NCBI GenBank assembly: GCA_963798445.1
Contig: CAWCTH010000003.1
Span: 248,001-312,000 of the forward strand
Source: DASXAI01 sp963798445
GTDB lineage: Bacteria > Actinomycetota > Acidimicrobiia > Acidimicrobiales > Ilumatobacteraceae
DNA: 64,000 nt
Reading direction: 5' to 3'
Shown here: positions 28,651 to 37,837 of the stretch, one piece after another
Layout of the letters: the number at the start of each line of letters is the position of its first letter
How positions within the stretch are numbered: the first letter of the stretch is position 1
Made by a program: the position numbers and the translations under genes
Notes under the pieces: model-generated
Databases searched by the model: none
What the model was told of the DNA's origin: nothing
The model's input: the letters and a program-made list of their open reading frames with translations, nothing else

Positions 28651-29346
28651 ATGACGGCGTCGGTCGCGCTCGTCGACGACGGCGAGATGGCGCGACGCAT
28701 CCGCAGCGTGCCGCCGCCGCATCCGGTGCTCGACCGCGACCGCGAGCGGCAGCTCACGCTGCGGCAGCGTCAGATCCTCGACGAGCTTGGTGTGGTCTTC
28801 GCCGACGGCTTCGCCACCTTCACCATGGCCGAGCTGGCGTCGTGCGTGAACTGCTCGCTGCGGACGCTCTACGCACTGGCGCCGAGCCGTGACGAGCTCG
28901 TCCTCATCGTCATCGACCGCAGCCTCTGGCGCATCGGCCGCAACGCCCGCACCGCCATCGAGCCGGGCATGGCGCCGCTCGACGCACTGCGCGCCTATCT
29001 GGCCTCGGCGATGGTCGCCATCAGCGGCTGGACCGAAGCCTTCGCCCGTGACCTCGCCGCAGTGCCTGCCGCACGCGAGTTGAGCGCCGGCCACGACCAC
29101 TACCTGTTCGACATCACCAAGACCTTGCTCGACCTCGCCGTCGAGCGCGGCGATGTCGCGCCGGTCGACACCGCCGCCATCTCCCACGTGCTCGCCGGTC
29201 TCGGTAGCGAGTTCACCCGGCCCGATGTGTACGCCACGCTCAGCTCGTCACCGAAGGACGCCGCCGATACCGTCGTCGACGTCGTCCTGCGGGGCCTGAG
29301 CGCACCCGACCAGAACCCATCCACGACACGGAGACGAACCCGATGA
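28651..29346 (+). CDS. TetR-family transcriptional regulator
   Basis: A 231-residue regulator with an N-terminal helix-turn-helix: RQRQILDELGVVFADGFATFTMAELASCVNCSLRTLYALAPSRDEL. A long first segment precedes it, and the ligand-binding helices follow (LRAYLASAMVAISGW). The gene begins 15 bp after the AtuA-family stop, inside the catabolic operon. It therefore probably senses a CoA or acid intermediate and controls this operon, for example through the GGTAAT/ATTACC repeat at 23241. The DNA-recognition helix reads CSLRTLYAL, close to the usual SxxTLYxxF. Confidence 0.87.
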   Translation: MTASVALVDDGEMARRIRSVPPPHPVLDRDRERQLTLRQRQILDELGVVFADGFATFTMAELASCVNCSLRTLYALAPSRDELVLIVIDRSLWRIGRNARTAIEPGMAPLDALRAYLASAMVAISGWTEAFARDLAAVPAARELSAGHDHYLFDITKTLLDLAVERGDVAPVDTAAISHVLAGLGSEFTRPDVYATLSSSPKDAADTVVDVVLRGLSAPDQNPSTTRRRTR

Positions 29347-29395
29347 CATCGCTTGACCATGAGTGCGAACCGGCGCGGCGACAGGGCGGTGCCTG

Positions 29396-30175
29396 ATGGG
29401 CTTCGTCGAGACGTCCCTCGATGGGGGCGTGTTCACCGCGACGCTGGCCGACGAGGCCCGGCGCAACGCGCTCAGCACGGAGCTGGTCGGCGAGCTCGTG
29501 GAAGCGCTCGACGGCGCCGAGGCCGACCCCCATGTGCGGGTGATCGTGGTGACGAACAAGGGCAACACGTTCTGTGCCGGAGCCAACCTGGCCCAGGCTT
29601 CGAGCGCGAGCGCGCCCGTCGCCGTACGCACGCCCCAGGACCTGTTCGGCCGGGTGCGTCGCTCCCCCAAGCCCTACGTCGGGCGCGTCGCCGGGCACTG
29701 CGTCGCGGGCGGCGTCGGTCTCGCCGCCGCCATGGACATCTCCATCGCCGCCGACGACACCACCTTCGGCTTCAGCGAGGTGCGCATCGGTGTGGCGCCT
29801 GCCGTCATCTCGGTCGTGTGCCTACCGAAGCTGCGCTCGGCCGACGCTCGCGCCACCTTCCTGCGCGGCCACCGATTCCCGGCCGCCGAGGCCGCCCGCA
29901 TCGGGCTGATCAACACCGCCGTGGCGCGCGATCAGCTCGACGCCGAAGTCGACGCCGTCATCGGCGATCTTCTCGCCGGGAACCCGGCCGCCATCGCGGC
30001 GTCGAAGGAACTGCTCGATCGCGTCCCCGCCATGGATGTCGACGAGGCCTTCGCGTGGACGAGCGAGCTGTCGGCGCGGCTGTTCACGAGTGACGATGCC
30101 CAGGAAGGCATGGCATCGTTCCGCGAGAAGCGCCCGGCGGCGTGGGTGCGTCCGGCGCCGGCCCGTCCAGTCTGA
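29396..30175 (+). CDS. Enoyl-CoA hydratase/isomerase family protein
   Basis: A 259-residue crotonase-fold enzyme: MGFVETSLDGGVFTATLADE, RVIVVTNKGNTFCAGANLAQ (oxyanion-hole strand) and VGRVAGHCVAGGVGLAAAMDISIAA. At the usual catalytic Glu positions I see FGFSEVRIGVAP, so one Glu is kept. The ATG at 29396 is chosen over an upstream in-frame ATG because MGFVETSL aligns with family starts. It follows the TetR gene by 50 bp in the carboxylase operon. In the Atu/Liu scheme it would hydrate the carboxylated enoyl-CoA, but substrate assignment is inference. Confidence 0.9.
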   Translation: MGFVETSLDGGVFTATLADEARRNALSTELVGELVEALDGAEADPHVRVIVVTNKGNTFCAGANLAQASSASAPVAVRTPQDLFGRVRRSPKPYVGRVAGHCVAGGVGLAAAMDISIAADDTTFGFSEVRIGVAPAVISVVCLPKLRSADARATFLRGHRFPAAEAARIGLINTAVARDQLDAEVDAVIGDLLAGNPAAIAASKELLDRVPAMDVDEAFAWTSELSARLFTSDDAQEGMASFREKRPAAWVRPAPARPV

Positions 30176-30206
30176 TCGACCGCACGATTGCTGAGGGGGG
30201 ACTTCG

Positions 30207-31007
30207 ATGGACGAGACGATCCTGTACGAGGTGGACGGGCGCGTCGCCACGGTGACGCTGAACCGGCCCGAGAAGCTCAACGCCATCACGCCACAGCTCC
30301 AGCGGGATCTGCTGGACGCCCTTGCCGGTGCCGCCGCCGACCCTGGGGTCCACGTCGCCATCGTGCGGGGTGCGGGCCGCGGGTTCTGCGCCGGTTACGA
30401 CGTCACGTCGGGCGACATGGTGGCCACCGGCGTGCCCGCCGACCGCGCCGGCCTGGAACGCATCGTGCGGGGCTGGCTGCAGGTGTGGGATCTGCCGCTT
30501 CCGGTCATCGCCCAGGTCCACGGCGTGTGTCTGGCCGGTGGAACGCAACTGGCCGCCATCTGCGACGTCACCTTCGTGGCCGACGACGCCCGCATCGGGA
30601 CCCCGCAGTTGCCGCTCGGAGCCGGCTACGTGGCGTCGTTCTGGGCGTGGTTCGTCGGCCCGAAGAAGGCCAAGGAGGTGTTCTTCCCGACGGGCGCGGT
30701 GATCGACGCCGCCGACGCCGTGGCGATGGGTCTGTTCAACCGCGTCGTGCCCGCCGCCGATCTGGCCGACGAGGTGATGGCCTACGCCCGCCTGGTCGCC
30801 CAGACGCCCAAGGATCTGCTGGCGCTGCAGAAGCTGGCCATAAACCGCACCCAGGAGGCCCAGGGCTTCCGCCAGGCGCTCCTGCAAGGCGCCGAGATCG
30901 ACGCCATCGCCCATGCCTCGCCCGCGGTTCGCAGCGTCAACCGATACATCGGCCAGCACGGACTGAGAGAGGCACTGGCCGCCTTCCGCCAGGGTGATCT
31001 GCCGTAG
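30207..31007 (+). CDS. Enoyl-CoA hydratase/isomerase family protein
   Basis: A 266-residue crotonase-fold enzyme with TILYEVDGRVATVTLNRPEKLNAI, AIVRGAGRGFCAGYDVTS, IAQVHGVCLAGGTQLAAICDVTF and IGTPQLPLGAGYVASFWAW. The second oxyanion glycine is present, but the usual catalytic Glu region reads GTPQLPLGAG without Glu. A non-hydratase role such as isomerase or acyl-CoA hydrolase is therefore possible. A GGGGG ribosome site sits before the ATG. It lies 31 bp after the previous crotonase gene and ends 6 bp from the convergent kinase gene. Confidence 0.88.
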   Translation: MDETILYEVDGRVATVTLNRPEKLNAITPQLQRDLLDALAGAAADPGVHVAIVRGAGRGFCAGYDVTSGDMVATGVPADRAGLERIVRGWLQVWDLPLPVIAQVHGVCLAGGTQLAAICDVTFVADDARIGTPQLPLGAGYVASFWAWFVGPKKAKEVFFPTGAVIDAADAVAMGLFNRVVPAADLADEVMAYARLVAQTPKDLLALQKLAINRTQEAQGFRQALLQGAEIDAIAHASPAVRSVNRYIGQHGLREALAAFRQGDLP

Positions 31008-31013
31008 GCGATG

Positions 31014-32093
31014 TCAGGTGAGGAGTGAGAGGGCATCGAGCTCGATGGCGTGGCGACCGTGCCGGGAGGCCATGAGCGTGAACAGATCGTCGCCCCGTTC
31101 GGTCTGCTCGGCGACCACCGTGGCGATGACGGTGATGACGATGCCGTGGAGCGTGCCCAAGCGGTAGTCGCGCCAGCACGTGTCGGCGCCGTACTCGATG
31201 CCGGCGGCGTTGAGCCGTTGCCGGTAGTCCTCCACGAGGTCGCGTTCGATCGAGGCCCGCGCTTCTGGCCGCAGCGAACCGCCGAACAGGTATGACAGAT
31301 CGGCCACGCCGAGCGAGAGCGACACCGTCTGCCAATCCACGACGACTAGCGGCGGTGCGTCGGGCGTGCGCCCGAACAGGAAGTTCTCCGGGCGGAAATC
31401 ACCGTGGGCGATGGTCTTGGGCGTCGAACTGGCGTGGGGCCAGCGGCGTATCACGGTGGCGAACTGGCGGGTGAGCTCGATCACGTCGTCGTCGAGACGA
31501 TCCCCCAGCCGTTCCACGAACCCCTCCAGGGTGGCCTCGTAGTACGCGCCCAGTCCCTCGGCGCGGTCCTCGCCGCGGTCGTCGAACGCGGCCAGGCGGC
31601 TCAGCGACGCGTCACCCCACCGGGGCGCATGGAGGGCGATGGCCTGCTCGACGGCGAGGGCTACCTCGTCGGCCGAGCAGCCGGAGAACTGGTTGCCCTG
31701 CTCGGAGCCGACCATGTCCTCCATGATGAGCACGAAGTCGGGCGTGTCCGGGTCGAAGCGCGCCACCCAGCACGCCGGCGTCCGGATGCCGACGGTGTGG
31801 ACCACCTCGTCGTAGAACGAGTACTCGCGGAGGTAGGTGCCGTTGGCGAAGGCGGAGGTGCGCGCCATCGGGTCATCTGACGGGAACTTCCCGACGACGC
31901 TGGCGGGGCGGCCGTCGGGCTCATCCCACTCGAGTACGAGCCGGGCGTTGCGGCCGATCTGCCCGGTGCCGATGAAGCCGTCGAACCCGACCGCCGTCAC
32001 CGTCGCCCCGCGCGCCACGCCGGCGGATTCCAGCGCTTCGGTCATCCACGCTCCGTCGAGCGCTCTCGGATCGCCCCGCACGTCGCCGCTCAT
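31014..32093 (-). CDS. Aminoglycoside-phosphotransferase-fold (APH) kinase
   Basis: A 359-residue kinase-fold protein with the catalytic loop HGDFRPENFLFG and the metal motif VVVDWQTVSLSLGVADLSYLF. The N-lobe has GTGQIGRNARLVLEW and VGKFPSDDP (likely ATP Lys). This group is related to ecdysteroid-kinase-like and hydroxyacyl-CoA kinase-like proteins in actinobacterial lipid or steroid clusters, and antibiotic resistance is not implied. It directly precedes no other gene on its strand within 6 bp, but the MaoC gene starts its run 12 bp upstream, so the two are probably co-transcribed. Substrate unknown. Confidence 0.85.
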   Translation of the reverse strand: MSGDVRGDPRALDGAWMTEALESAGVARGATVTAVGFDGFIGTGQIGRNARLVLEWDEPDGRPASVVGKFPSDDPMARTSAFANGTYLREYSFYDEVVHTVGIRTPACWVARFDPDTPDFVLIMEDMVGSEQGNQFSGCSADEVALAVEQAIALHAPRWGDASLSRLAAFDDRGEDRAEGLGAYYEATLEGFVERLGDRLDDDVIELTRQFATVIRRWPHASSTPKTIAHGDFRPENFLFGRTPDAPPLVVVDWQTVSLSLGVADLSYLFGGSLRPEARASIERDLVEDYRQRLNAAGIEYGADTCWRDYRLGTLHGIVITVIATVVAEQTERGDDLFTLMASRHGRHAIELDALSLLT

Positions 32094-32105
32094 CTCCCGG
32101 CGTCC

Positions 32106-33281
32106 CTACGAGGAACGGGTCGGCAGCCACACCGTCGCCGTCCCCCGCGCCGAGAGATCACCATGCTGATTGCGGGCCTCCTGGTCGATCTGCACGAACG
32201 CATGGCCGGCATCGTCGATCCCTTTGGCCGTCACCGCACCGGAGATGACGATCCAGTCCCCGACGATGTTGTGATGGCGGATCTGGCTCTGATGGCGGCG
32301 CAAGAAACCATCGTCGCCCATCCAGTTCGTGACGTGGTGGGTCAGCCACGAGCACCGCTCGGGCCCGTAGTCGTAGGCCGCGGGCGTGCCGACGTCGGTG
32401 GCCAAGTCGTTCTCCCAGTGCACCCGCTCAGGAACGTCCGGGACGCCGAACGCGTTCGGGATGCCGAGACCGGGATGCTTCTGCAACTGCTGGTACGCCA
32501 GCTTGTTGGCCCGGATGTACAGGCCACCCCAACCCTGCGCGAACGCGATGAAGCCGGTGACCGTCATGGGGCCTTTGGCGATGGGCGGCACCACCTCCCC
32601 GACGGAGACGTCCTCGAAGTACCGCGGCGCGGCCCCCCGGACGCTCTCGCCGGCGTACATCGCGAAGATCCGCTCGATCTCCTCGGCGTCGTAGCGCATC
32701 GGCGGCCGAGCCTTGGCCGTCTCGTACTTCGTCCCGAGCTCGCGTGCCGTGTCGCGTTCGGTGCGGAAGCACCACGAGTCCCCGGCGCAGAGCAGGTCGC
32801 CATCGGTGTCGGACAGCTCGACGTGGTAGATCTGCTGGAACGCCCGGCCGGCGAAGCTGGTGTGGTGCTCGACGAGATCCTTCAGCTGCGCCTCGGACCG
32901 CACCTCGGTCCCACGCCGGATCGGCCGCTCCCAGGTCAGGTCGGCGCCGGCCCACATGGCGTGGATGCCCGGCAGACCGCCGACGTAGCCCGACAGGATG
33001 CGGTTGAGGGCGAACACGAAGCTCGGCGGGGCGATGATCGTGCCGTAGCGCGTCTGGGCGGCGTAGGCCGGATCACACCACAACGGGTTGTCGTCACCGA
33101 TGCCGTGGGCGTAGTGGCGGATGTTGTCACGCGTCGCCTCGTAGCACCACGGCTCCACGGTGGCGGCGATCGGCACGCCGATCAGTCGACGGAGACTGTC
33201 GAGCGCCCCGTCCGTGATCTTGGCGAATCGGTCACCGCCCTCGCCGGCGTCGATGTCGACTGCGTGAGGCTGTGTCACCAA
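32106..33281 (-). CDS. MaoC-like / FAS1-type hydratase (double hot-dog)
   Basis: A 391-residue protein with two hot-dog domains. The first has RDNIRHYAHGIGDDNPLWCDPAYA and GTIIAPPSFVFALN, a FAS1 DH/MaoC-type hydratase-2 segment with a D-x4-N-P and H motif. The second follows FEDVSVGEVVPPIAKGPMTVTGFIAFAQGWGG and ends HNIVGDWIVISGAVTAKG. Such enzymes hydrate enoyl-CoAs to (R)-3-hydroxyacyl-CoAs; in actinobacteria a related pair serves cholesterol side-chain breakdown. It heads an apparent two-gene unit with the APH kinase and is divergent from the amidase (73 bp). Confidence 0.88.
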   Translation of the reverse strand: MVTQPHAVDIDAGEGGDRFAKITDGALDSLRRLIGVPIAATVEPWCYEATRDNIRHYAHGIGDDNPLWCDPAYAAQTRYGTIIAPPSFVFALNRILSGYVGGLPGIHAMWAGADLTWERPIRRGTEVRSEAQLKDLVEHHTSFAGRAFQQIYHVELSDTDGDLLCAGDSWCFRTERDTARELGTKYETAKARPPMRYDAEEIERIFAMYAGESVRGAAPRYFEDVSVGEVVPPIAKGPMTVTGFIAFAQGWGGLYIRANKLAYQQLQKHPGLGIPNAFGVPDVPERVHWENDLATDVGTPAAYDYGPERCSWLTHHVTNWMGDDGFLRRHQSQIRHHNIVGDWIVISGAVTAKGIDDAGHAFVQIDQEARNQHGDLSARGTATVWLPTRSS

Positions 33282-33354
33282 CGGATCATGTCACGGTACG
33301 GCGCGCGTACACTCCGCTCTGATCGGCTTGGGTGCCGCGTGTGAGGGGGCGTCG

Positions 33355-34800
33355 ATGACGGGGTTGCACGAGCTTTCCGCTACGGAGCTGGCGGCAGCGA
33401 TCGAGTGTCGTGAGGTGTCCAGCCGCGAGGCGTTGACGCACCTGGTCGAGCGGGTGGACAAGCTCGATGGGCCGCTGAACAGCGTGGTGACCCGCGACCT
33501 CGAGCGTGCCTTCGCGGCGGCCGACGCCGCCGACGCGGCGACGGCGCGGGGCGAACGCATCGGGCCGTTGCACGGCGTCCCTATCACGGTGAAGGACAGC
33601 TTCTCGACGGCCGGGATGCGCACCACGTCGGGTGCCCCGGAGCTGGCCGACCACGTACCGGCAGAGGACGCCGCGCCGGTCGCCGCCCTCCGCCGAGCCG
33701 GTGCCGTCATCTGGGGGAAGACGAACCTGCCGATCTACGCGGGGGACCTGCAGAGCTACAACGAGGTGTTCGGCACGACCAGCAACCCGTGGGACATCGA
33801 GCGCACGCCGGGCGGCTCCTCGGGCGGCTCGGCGGCGGCGCTGGCGGCCCGGTTCACGCCGCTGGAGCTCGGCTCCGACATCGGCGGGTCGATCCGGCTG
33901 CCCTCCCACATGTCGGGCGTCTACGGCCACAAACCCAGCTACGGCATCGTGCCCGCCCACGGGCAGATCCCGGGTCCGCCCGGCACCCTGACTCAGGCCG
34001 ACATCGCCGTGGCCGGCCCCATGGCTCGCACCGTGGCCGACCTGGACCTGGCGCTCGGGCTGATGAGCGGCCCGGACCGCTGGAACAGCCCCGGATGGCG
34101 GCTCGAGCTACCACCGGCTCGCGGCCGCGAACTGTCAGAGCTGCGCGTGGCGTCGTGGTTCGACGACGACGCCTGCCCGCTCGATCCCGAGGTGGCCACC
34201 GTCTTGCACGGCTTCGTCGACCAACTGGACGACGCCGGCGGCCACGTGCAGCGGGAGACCACGCCCGGGTTCGACCTGGCCAAGGCGGCGGAGCGGTTCC
34301 AGGCGCTCGTCAATGCCGCCATTGCCGGCGGCTACAGCGCGATGCAGATGGAGGAGTTCGCGGCGGCGGAAGGCGAGGGCCCCATCGCCGTGGCGAAACG
34401 ACAGACGAGCATGCGCCACCGGCAATGGCTCTCGCACAACGAAGGCCGTCTCCAGCTGCGCCGCCGCATGGAGACGTTCTTCGAGAGCTACGACATCCTC
34501 CTGCTGCCGGTCATGCCCTGCGTCGCCATCCGCCACGACCACAGCGAGCCGATCTCCGGGCGCACCGTGCCCACGGAGGCGGGGCCGCGGCCGTACTGGG
34601 AGCTGAACCGGTGGATGGCCCCGGCGGGTGCCTGCTACCTCCCGGCCACCGTGGTGCCGGTCGGCATCGCCCGCTCGGGCCTCCCCGTCGGGGTGCAGAT
34701 CGTGGGGCCCTACCTCCACGACCGGACCACGCTGGCGTTCGCCGCGGCCGCCGAGGCGGTGGTCGGTCCCTGCCCGACCCCACCGGACTACGCCGGCTGA
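33355..34800 (+). CDS. Amidase (amidase-signature family)
   Basis: A 481-residue amidase-signature hydrolase. The Ser-cisSer-Lys triad is visible: Lys in HGVPITVKDSF, and the Ser pair and loop in TPGGSSGGSAAALAARFTPLELGSDIGGSIR. It would cleave amides to acid and ammonia or amine in the cytoplasm. The start is ATG 33355 after the GAGGGGG ribosome site; earlier in-frame starts have no such site. C-terminal features GLPVGVQIVGPYLHDRTTLAFAAA are typical. It is monocistronic as far as I see, followed by a 543-bp non-coding stretch. Confidence 0.93.
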   Translation: MTGLHELSATELAAAIECREVSSREALTHLVERVDKLDGPLNSVVTRDLERAFAAADAADAATARGERIGPLHGVPITVKDSFSTAGMRTTSGAPELADHVPAEDAAPVAALRRAGAVIWGKTNLPIYAGDLQSYNEVFGTTSNPWDIERTPGGSSGGSAAALAARFTPLELGSDIGGSIRLPSHMSGVYGHKPSYGIVPAHGQIPGPPGTLTQADIAVAGPMARTVADLDLALGLMSGPDRWNSPGWRLELPPARGRELSELRVASWFDDDACPLDPEVATVLHGFVDQLDDAGGHVQRETTPGFDLAKAAERFQALVNAAIAGGYSAMQMEEFAAAEGEGPIAVAKRQTSMRHRQWLSHNEGRLQLRRRMETFFESYDILLLPVMPCVAIRHDHSEPISGRTVPTEAGPRPYWELNRWMAPAGACYLPATVVPVGIARSGLPVGVQIVGPYLHDRTTLAFAAAAEAVVGPCPTPPDYAG

Positions 34801-35343
34801 GCTCGGTCTCATCCCACATCATCTCGACCAGATCGGTCGGGCCGCCTGGGCACGGGTCGGGGGTGTCCAACCGAACATGGCCCGCGACGTTGGTGGGCAC
34901 GCGGCGGCCGTGCCGATCGTCGATCGACCGGCTCGATCGACCGTTTCCGCGGGGCGCGGTCGAGGGCGCCTGCCCTGGCCGCTTCTCGGTGCGTGATCGT
35001 GTCAAAGGTGCGGCAGTTCTGCACCGAGACGCTGATTTGCACCGAGAAGGCGCTCACCCAGCGTGAGTTCCGGGTCGAGGCATCTCGCCGCGCGCGGGTG
35101 CCGCCACCTACGGCGCCGACCGGCACGCAGAAACCGCCGGCCACGGCCGCATCGCCGGGGACGGCACCGACGTTTGTGAGCCACCTGCTTCCCGCCATCG
35201 AGCGCAGTGGATCGGCTGGTGTCGCGCCCTCAAAGAAGACGCGGCGGATCCACGCGAGGCTCACCCCAGCCGGTGGCCAGTCGCATCCTGACCGCTCGAG
35301 CCCGGCGGGTGTAGACCCGGTTCATGGTGCCGGCAAGGAGCCG
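34801..35343. other. Non-coding stretch carrying repeat copy B
   Basis: A 543-bp gap between the amidase and the second APH-fold kinase. It contains the 66-bp repeat copy B at 34983-35048 and two short TCGATCGACC direct repeats around 34917-34942. The kinase promoter must lie in the last 270 bases. I see no supportable gene; long readings here lack family features. Confidence 0.5.
34983..35067 (+). repeat. 66-bp intergenic repeat, copy B, plus CTCAC/GTGAG pair
   Basis: The core is 34983-35048: TTCTCGGTGC at its start, CAAAGGTGCGGC at offset 21, TGCACCGAGA at 35020 and TGCACCGAGAA at 35038 (18 bases apart). It is followed by CTCAC (35053) and GTGAG (35063-35067). The overall geometry is identical to copies A, C and D. 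Confidence 0.82.
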
Positions 35344-36378
35344 ATGATGGAACTCGATGAGCTCCGAGCGCGACTGGTGTGCTTCTGCCGATCGAAGTAC
35401 GACGACCCCGGCGTGAGCGTCGACGAGGTCACCGTCATGCCAGGGCACGCCGGCTTCGCCTACGGGTTCGCGGCGACGAGCAGCGGCGCCACCGAGCGCT
35501 GGTTCCTGCGCTTGCCACCGCCGAACGTGCGGTGGGTCGGCACCGCCGACATGCTCCGCCAGGTCACCGCCCTCAAGGCGCTCGAGGGGTCGGCGGTGCC
35601 GCACTGCCGCGTGCAGTGGTACGGCGGGCCCGACGACCTCGTGTGGTTCGACCGGCCCTACTTCGTCGTCGAGCAGCTCCAGGGCGGCGACGTCGTCATG
35701 GGTGGCGGCCATCGCAGCCGGTGGGTGCTGGACCTGGCCCCCGACACGCGCCGGGAGATGGGACGCGCGGCGATGAGCGCGCTGGCCGGCATCCATCGCA
35801 TCGACTGGCGGAACCGGTGCCAGTACCTGGGCGAGCCCGTGCTCCTCGAGAACGAGGTGGCCCGGTGGGACCGGTTCATCGGGCGGGCGGCCGAGCCGGC
35901 GCTGCTGGCCGACACACCCGCGCTGCGCCAGCGCCTCCTCGACCGGGTGCCGGCCGCCGCCGACGTCGGTCTCGTCCACGGTGACTTCCAGTTCTCCAAC
36001 CTGTACTACGCACCCACCGGCGAACTGCAGGCCGTGCTCGACTGGGAGCTGTGCAGCGTCGGGCCGACGCTCATGGACGTCGGCTGGATCGCCACGTTCA
36101 ACGACCCGGCGGCCTGGACCCACGAGGGTGCCATCCCGGAAGGGCTGCCCGACGCCGACACGCTGGTGACCATGTACGCCGGCGCCGCGGACAGCTCGCT
36201 CGCCGGCATTGCCTGGTTCCGTGCGCTGGCGGCCTACAAGTTCGCCATCATCGCCGGCTTCAACCTCGGCCTGCACCGCCGGGGCAAGCGGCCCGACTCG
36301 CTGTGGGAGCGCATCGGGACCTCGATCGCCAGCCTGCAGGGCCGCGCTCGCGAACTTCTCGAAGGCTGGGACAACTGA
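35344..36378 (+). CDS. APH-fold phosphotransferase, ACAD10/11 N-domain / LvaA-like group
   Basis: A 344-residue kinase-fold protein. The catalytic loop is GLVHGDFQFSNLYY, and the metal loop AVLDWELCSVGPTLMDVGWIATF resembles the DWEL...GDPL.DLGW signature of kinases fused to or paired with acyl-CoA dehydrogenases (ACAD10/11 N-domain, LvaA). Those phosphorylate 4-hydroxyacyl-CoAs. The start ATG 35344 follows GCAAGGAG. A truncated alpha/beta-hydrolase reading begins immediately after its stop. The ACAD10/11-like dehydrogenase at 54.7 kb may be its functional partner; that link is inference. Confidence 0.85.
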   Translation: MMELDELRARLVCFCRSKYDDPGVSVDEVTVMPGHAGFAYGFAATSSGATERWFLRLPPPNVRWVGTADMLRQVTALKALEGSAVPHCRVQWYGGPDDLVWFDRPYFVVEQLQGGDVVMGGGHRSRWVLDLAPDTRREMGRAAMSALAGIHRIDWRNRCQYLGEPVLLENEVARWDRFIGRAAEPALLADTPALRQRLLDRVPAAADVGLVHGDFQFSNLYYAPTGELQAVLDWELCSVGPTLMDVGWIATFNDPAAWTHEGAIPEGLPDADTLVTMYAGAADSSLAGIAWFRALAAYKFAIIAGFNLGLHRRGKRPDSLWERIGTSIASLQGRARELLEGWDN

Positions 36379-37030
36379 TGGCGAGGGCGCCACCATCACC
36401 GACGCCGATGTCTCGGTGTGCTTCTACGGCGACCTGTTCCGGCGTGACCCGCAAGCGGTCGATGACGGCTTCGAGCAGTCGCGAGCCGGTGTGTCGGAGA
36501 TGCTGGCCAAGGCGGCCCAGGACGCGGGGTTCGCTGCGATCGGTGAAGCCGCCGGTCAGGCTGCCTACGAGCGCACGGTCGACCTGGTGACCACCATGGC
36601 GACCGAGCCAAACCTCCGTCAGCGCGTCCCGGAGCGCATCGACAGCGCCGTCACCGACGACACCCGGGTGATCGTGGGTCACAGTCTCGGCTCCGTCGTG
36701 TCCTACTCGGCCTTGCGACGTCACCCGGAGTGGAAGGTGCACACGCTCGTCACCCTCGGGTCGCCGCTCGGGCACCCGATCATCCTCGGCCAGCTGGAGC
36801 CGCCCGTCACCAGCGGCGAGGGCGGCCCGTGGCCCGGCTCGGCCCAGCGATGGGTCAACGTCGCCGCCGTCGGCGACCGCGTCGCCTCGGTCGGTCGCCT
36901 CGCCGACGTGTTCGGCACGCGGATCGAGGACGTGCTCATCGACAACGGCCAACGTCCACACGACCCCGAGCCGTACCTCAATGCCTGGCCGACGGGCGCC
37001 GCCATCGCCGACGCGCTCACGATCCGCTGA
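36379..37030 (+). pseudogene. Alpha/beta-hydrolase (GHSLG) with missing N-terminus
   Basis: About 217 residues of a serine-hydrolase-like protein. They include DADVSVCFYGDLFRR, a helical region, the nucleophile elbow VIVGHSLGSVVSYSALRRHP and LVTLGSPLG. Full-length relatives start with a strand and a VHGIGQ-like motif about 40 residues before CFYGDLFR; that part is absent. The frame simply emerges from the end of the upstream kinase gene near 36378, so a deletion has joined the two. No good start codon or ribosome site is present. It is likely a remnant, or translated only by coupling. Confidence 0.7.
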
Positions 37031-37082
37031 TCATCGGCGGCCGGTGAGGTCGCAGCCGGCGCCGGCTCCTAGGCTCGGTGTC

Positions 37083-37796
37083 GTGGACGACCGCTTGTAC
37101 TTCCGCCAGTTGCTGTCGGGTCGCGACTTTGCCCGAAACGATCAGGTCGCCGTTCAGATGGTGAACTTCGTCTACGCGATCGGTGATCGGGCCACGGGTG
37201 AGTGCTTACTGGTCGATCCTGCGTACGCCGTCGACGAGCTCATCGAGTCGGTGGGCTCCGACGGCATGGCCGTGGTCGGCGCGCTGGCCACCCACTATCA
37301 CGCTGATCACGTCGGCGGCTCCATGATGGGCTACCGGATCGAAGGGGTGCGAGAGCTCCTCGAGCGCCAGAACGTCAAGGTCCACGTGCAGGAGGCCGAG
37401 GCCGCCTACGTGAAGAAGGTGACCGACCTGTCCGACGGCGACCTCGCGGTACACGACCCAGGCGACGTGGTGATGGTCGGCGACGTGCGCATCGAGCTGG
37501 TGCACACGCCCGGTCACACCCCGGGCAGCCAGTGCTTCCTCGTCGACGGGCGGCTGGTCTCGGGCGACACGTTGTTCCTGGATGGTTGCGGTCGCACCGA
37601 TCTGCCCGGAAGCGACGCCGACGCCATGTACGAGAGCCTGCAGCGCCTGGCCCAGCTACCCGAGGCCACCATCGTCTATCCCGGTCATCGCTACTCGTTG
37701 CCGTCGTCAGGAACCCTCGACGCGGTGAAGGCCACCAACATCGTGTACCGGCCGAAGAACAAGGACGGCTGGATGATGATGTTCGGCCAGGCCTGA
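37083..37796 (+). CDS. MBL-fold metallo-hydrolase (glyoxalase II-like)
   Basis: A 237-residue metallo-beta-lactamase-fold enzyme with the zinc motif ATHYHADHVGGSMMG (HxHxDH), HTPGHTPGSQC (His), SGDTLFLDGCGRTDLPGSD (bridging Asp) and YPGHRYS (last His). This is the glyoxalase II / persulfide dioxygenase-like subgroup. The start is GTG 37083 (VDDRLYFRQLLSG). It lies 41 bp upstream of a BVMO gene and may be co-transcribed. A role in thioester or lactone hydrolysis is possible, but the substrate is unknown. Confidence 0.9.
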   Translation: MDDRLYFRQLLSGRDFARNDQVAVQMVNFVYAIGDRATGECLLVDPAYAVDELIESVGSDGMAVVGALATHYHADHVGGSMMGYRIEGVRELLERQNVKVHVQEAEAAYVKKVTDLSDGDLAVHDPGDVVMVGDVRIELVHTPGHTPGSQCFLVDGRLVSGDTLFLDGCGRTDLPGSDADAMYESLQRLAQLPEATIVYPGHRYSLPSSGTLDAVKATNIVYRPKNKDGWMMMFGQA

Positions 37797-37837
37797 ACGA
37801 GAAGGTGACGCAGGCACGAGCACCGAGGGGCGACGCC

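Noticed and set aside
31014..32093. Antibiotic-resistance aminoglycoside kinase
   Set aside because: The APH fold is shared by many metabolic kinases; the catabolic context and motif variants do not support a resistance role.
34809..35264. 151-codon minus-strand frame across repeat copy B
   Set aside because: No recognisable domain, and the repeat core lies in its middle; treated as non-coding.
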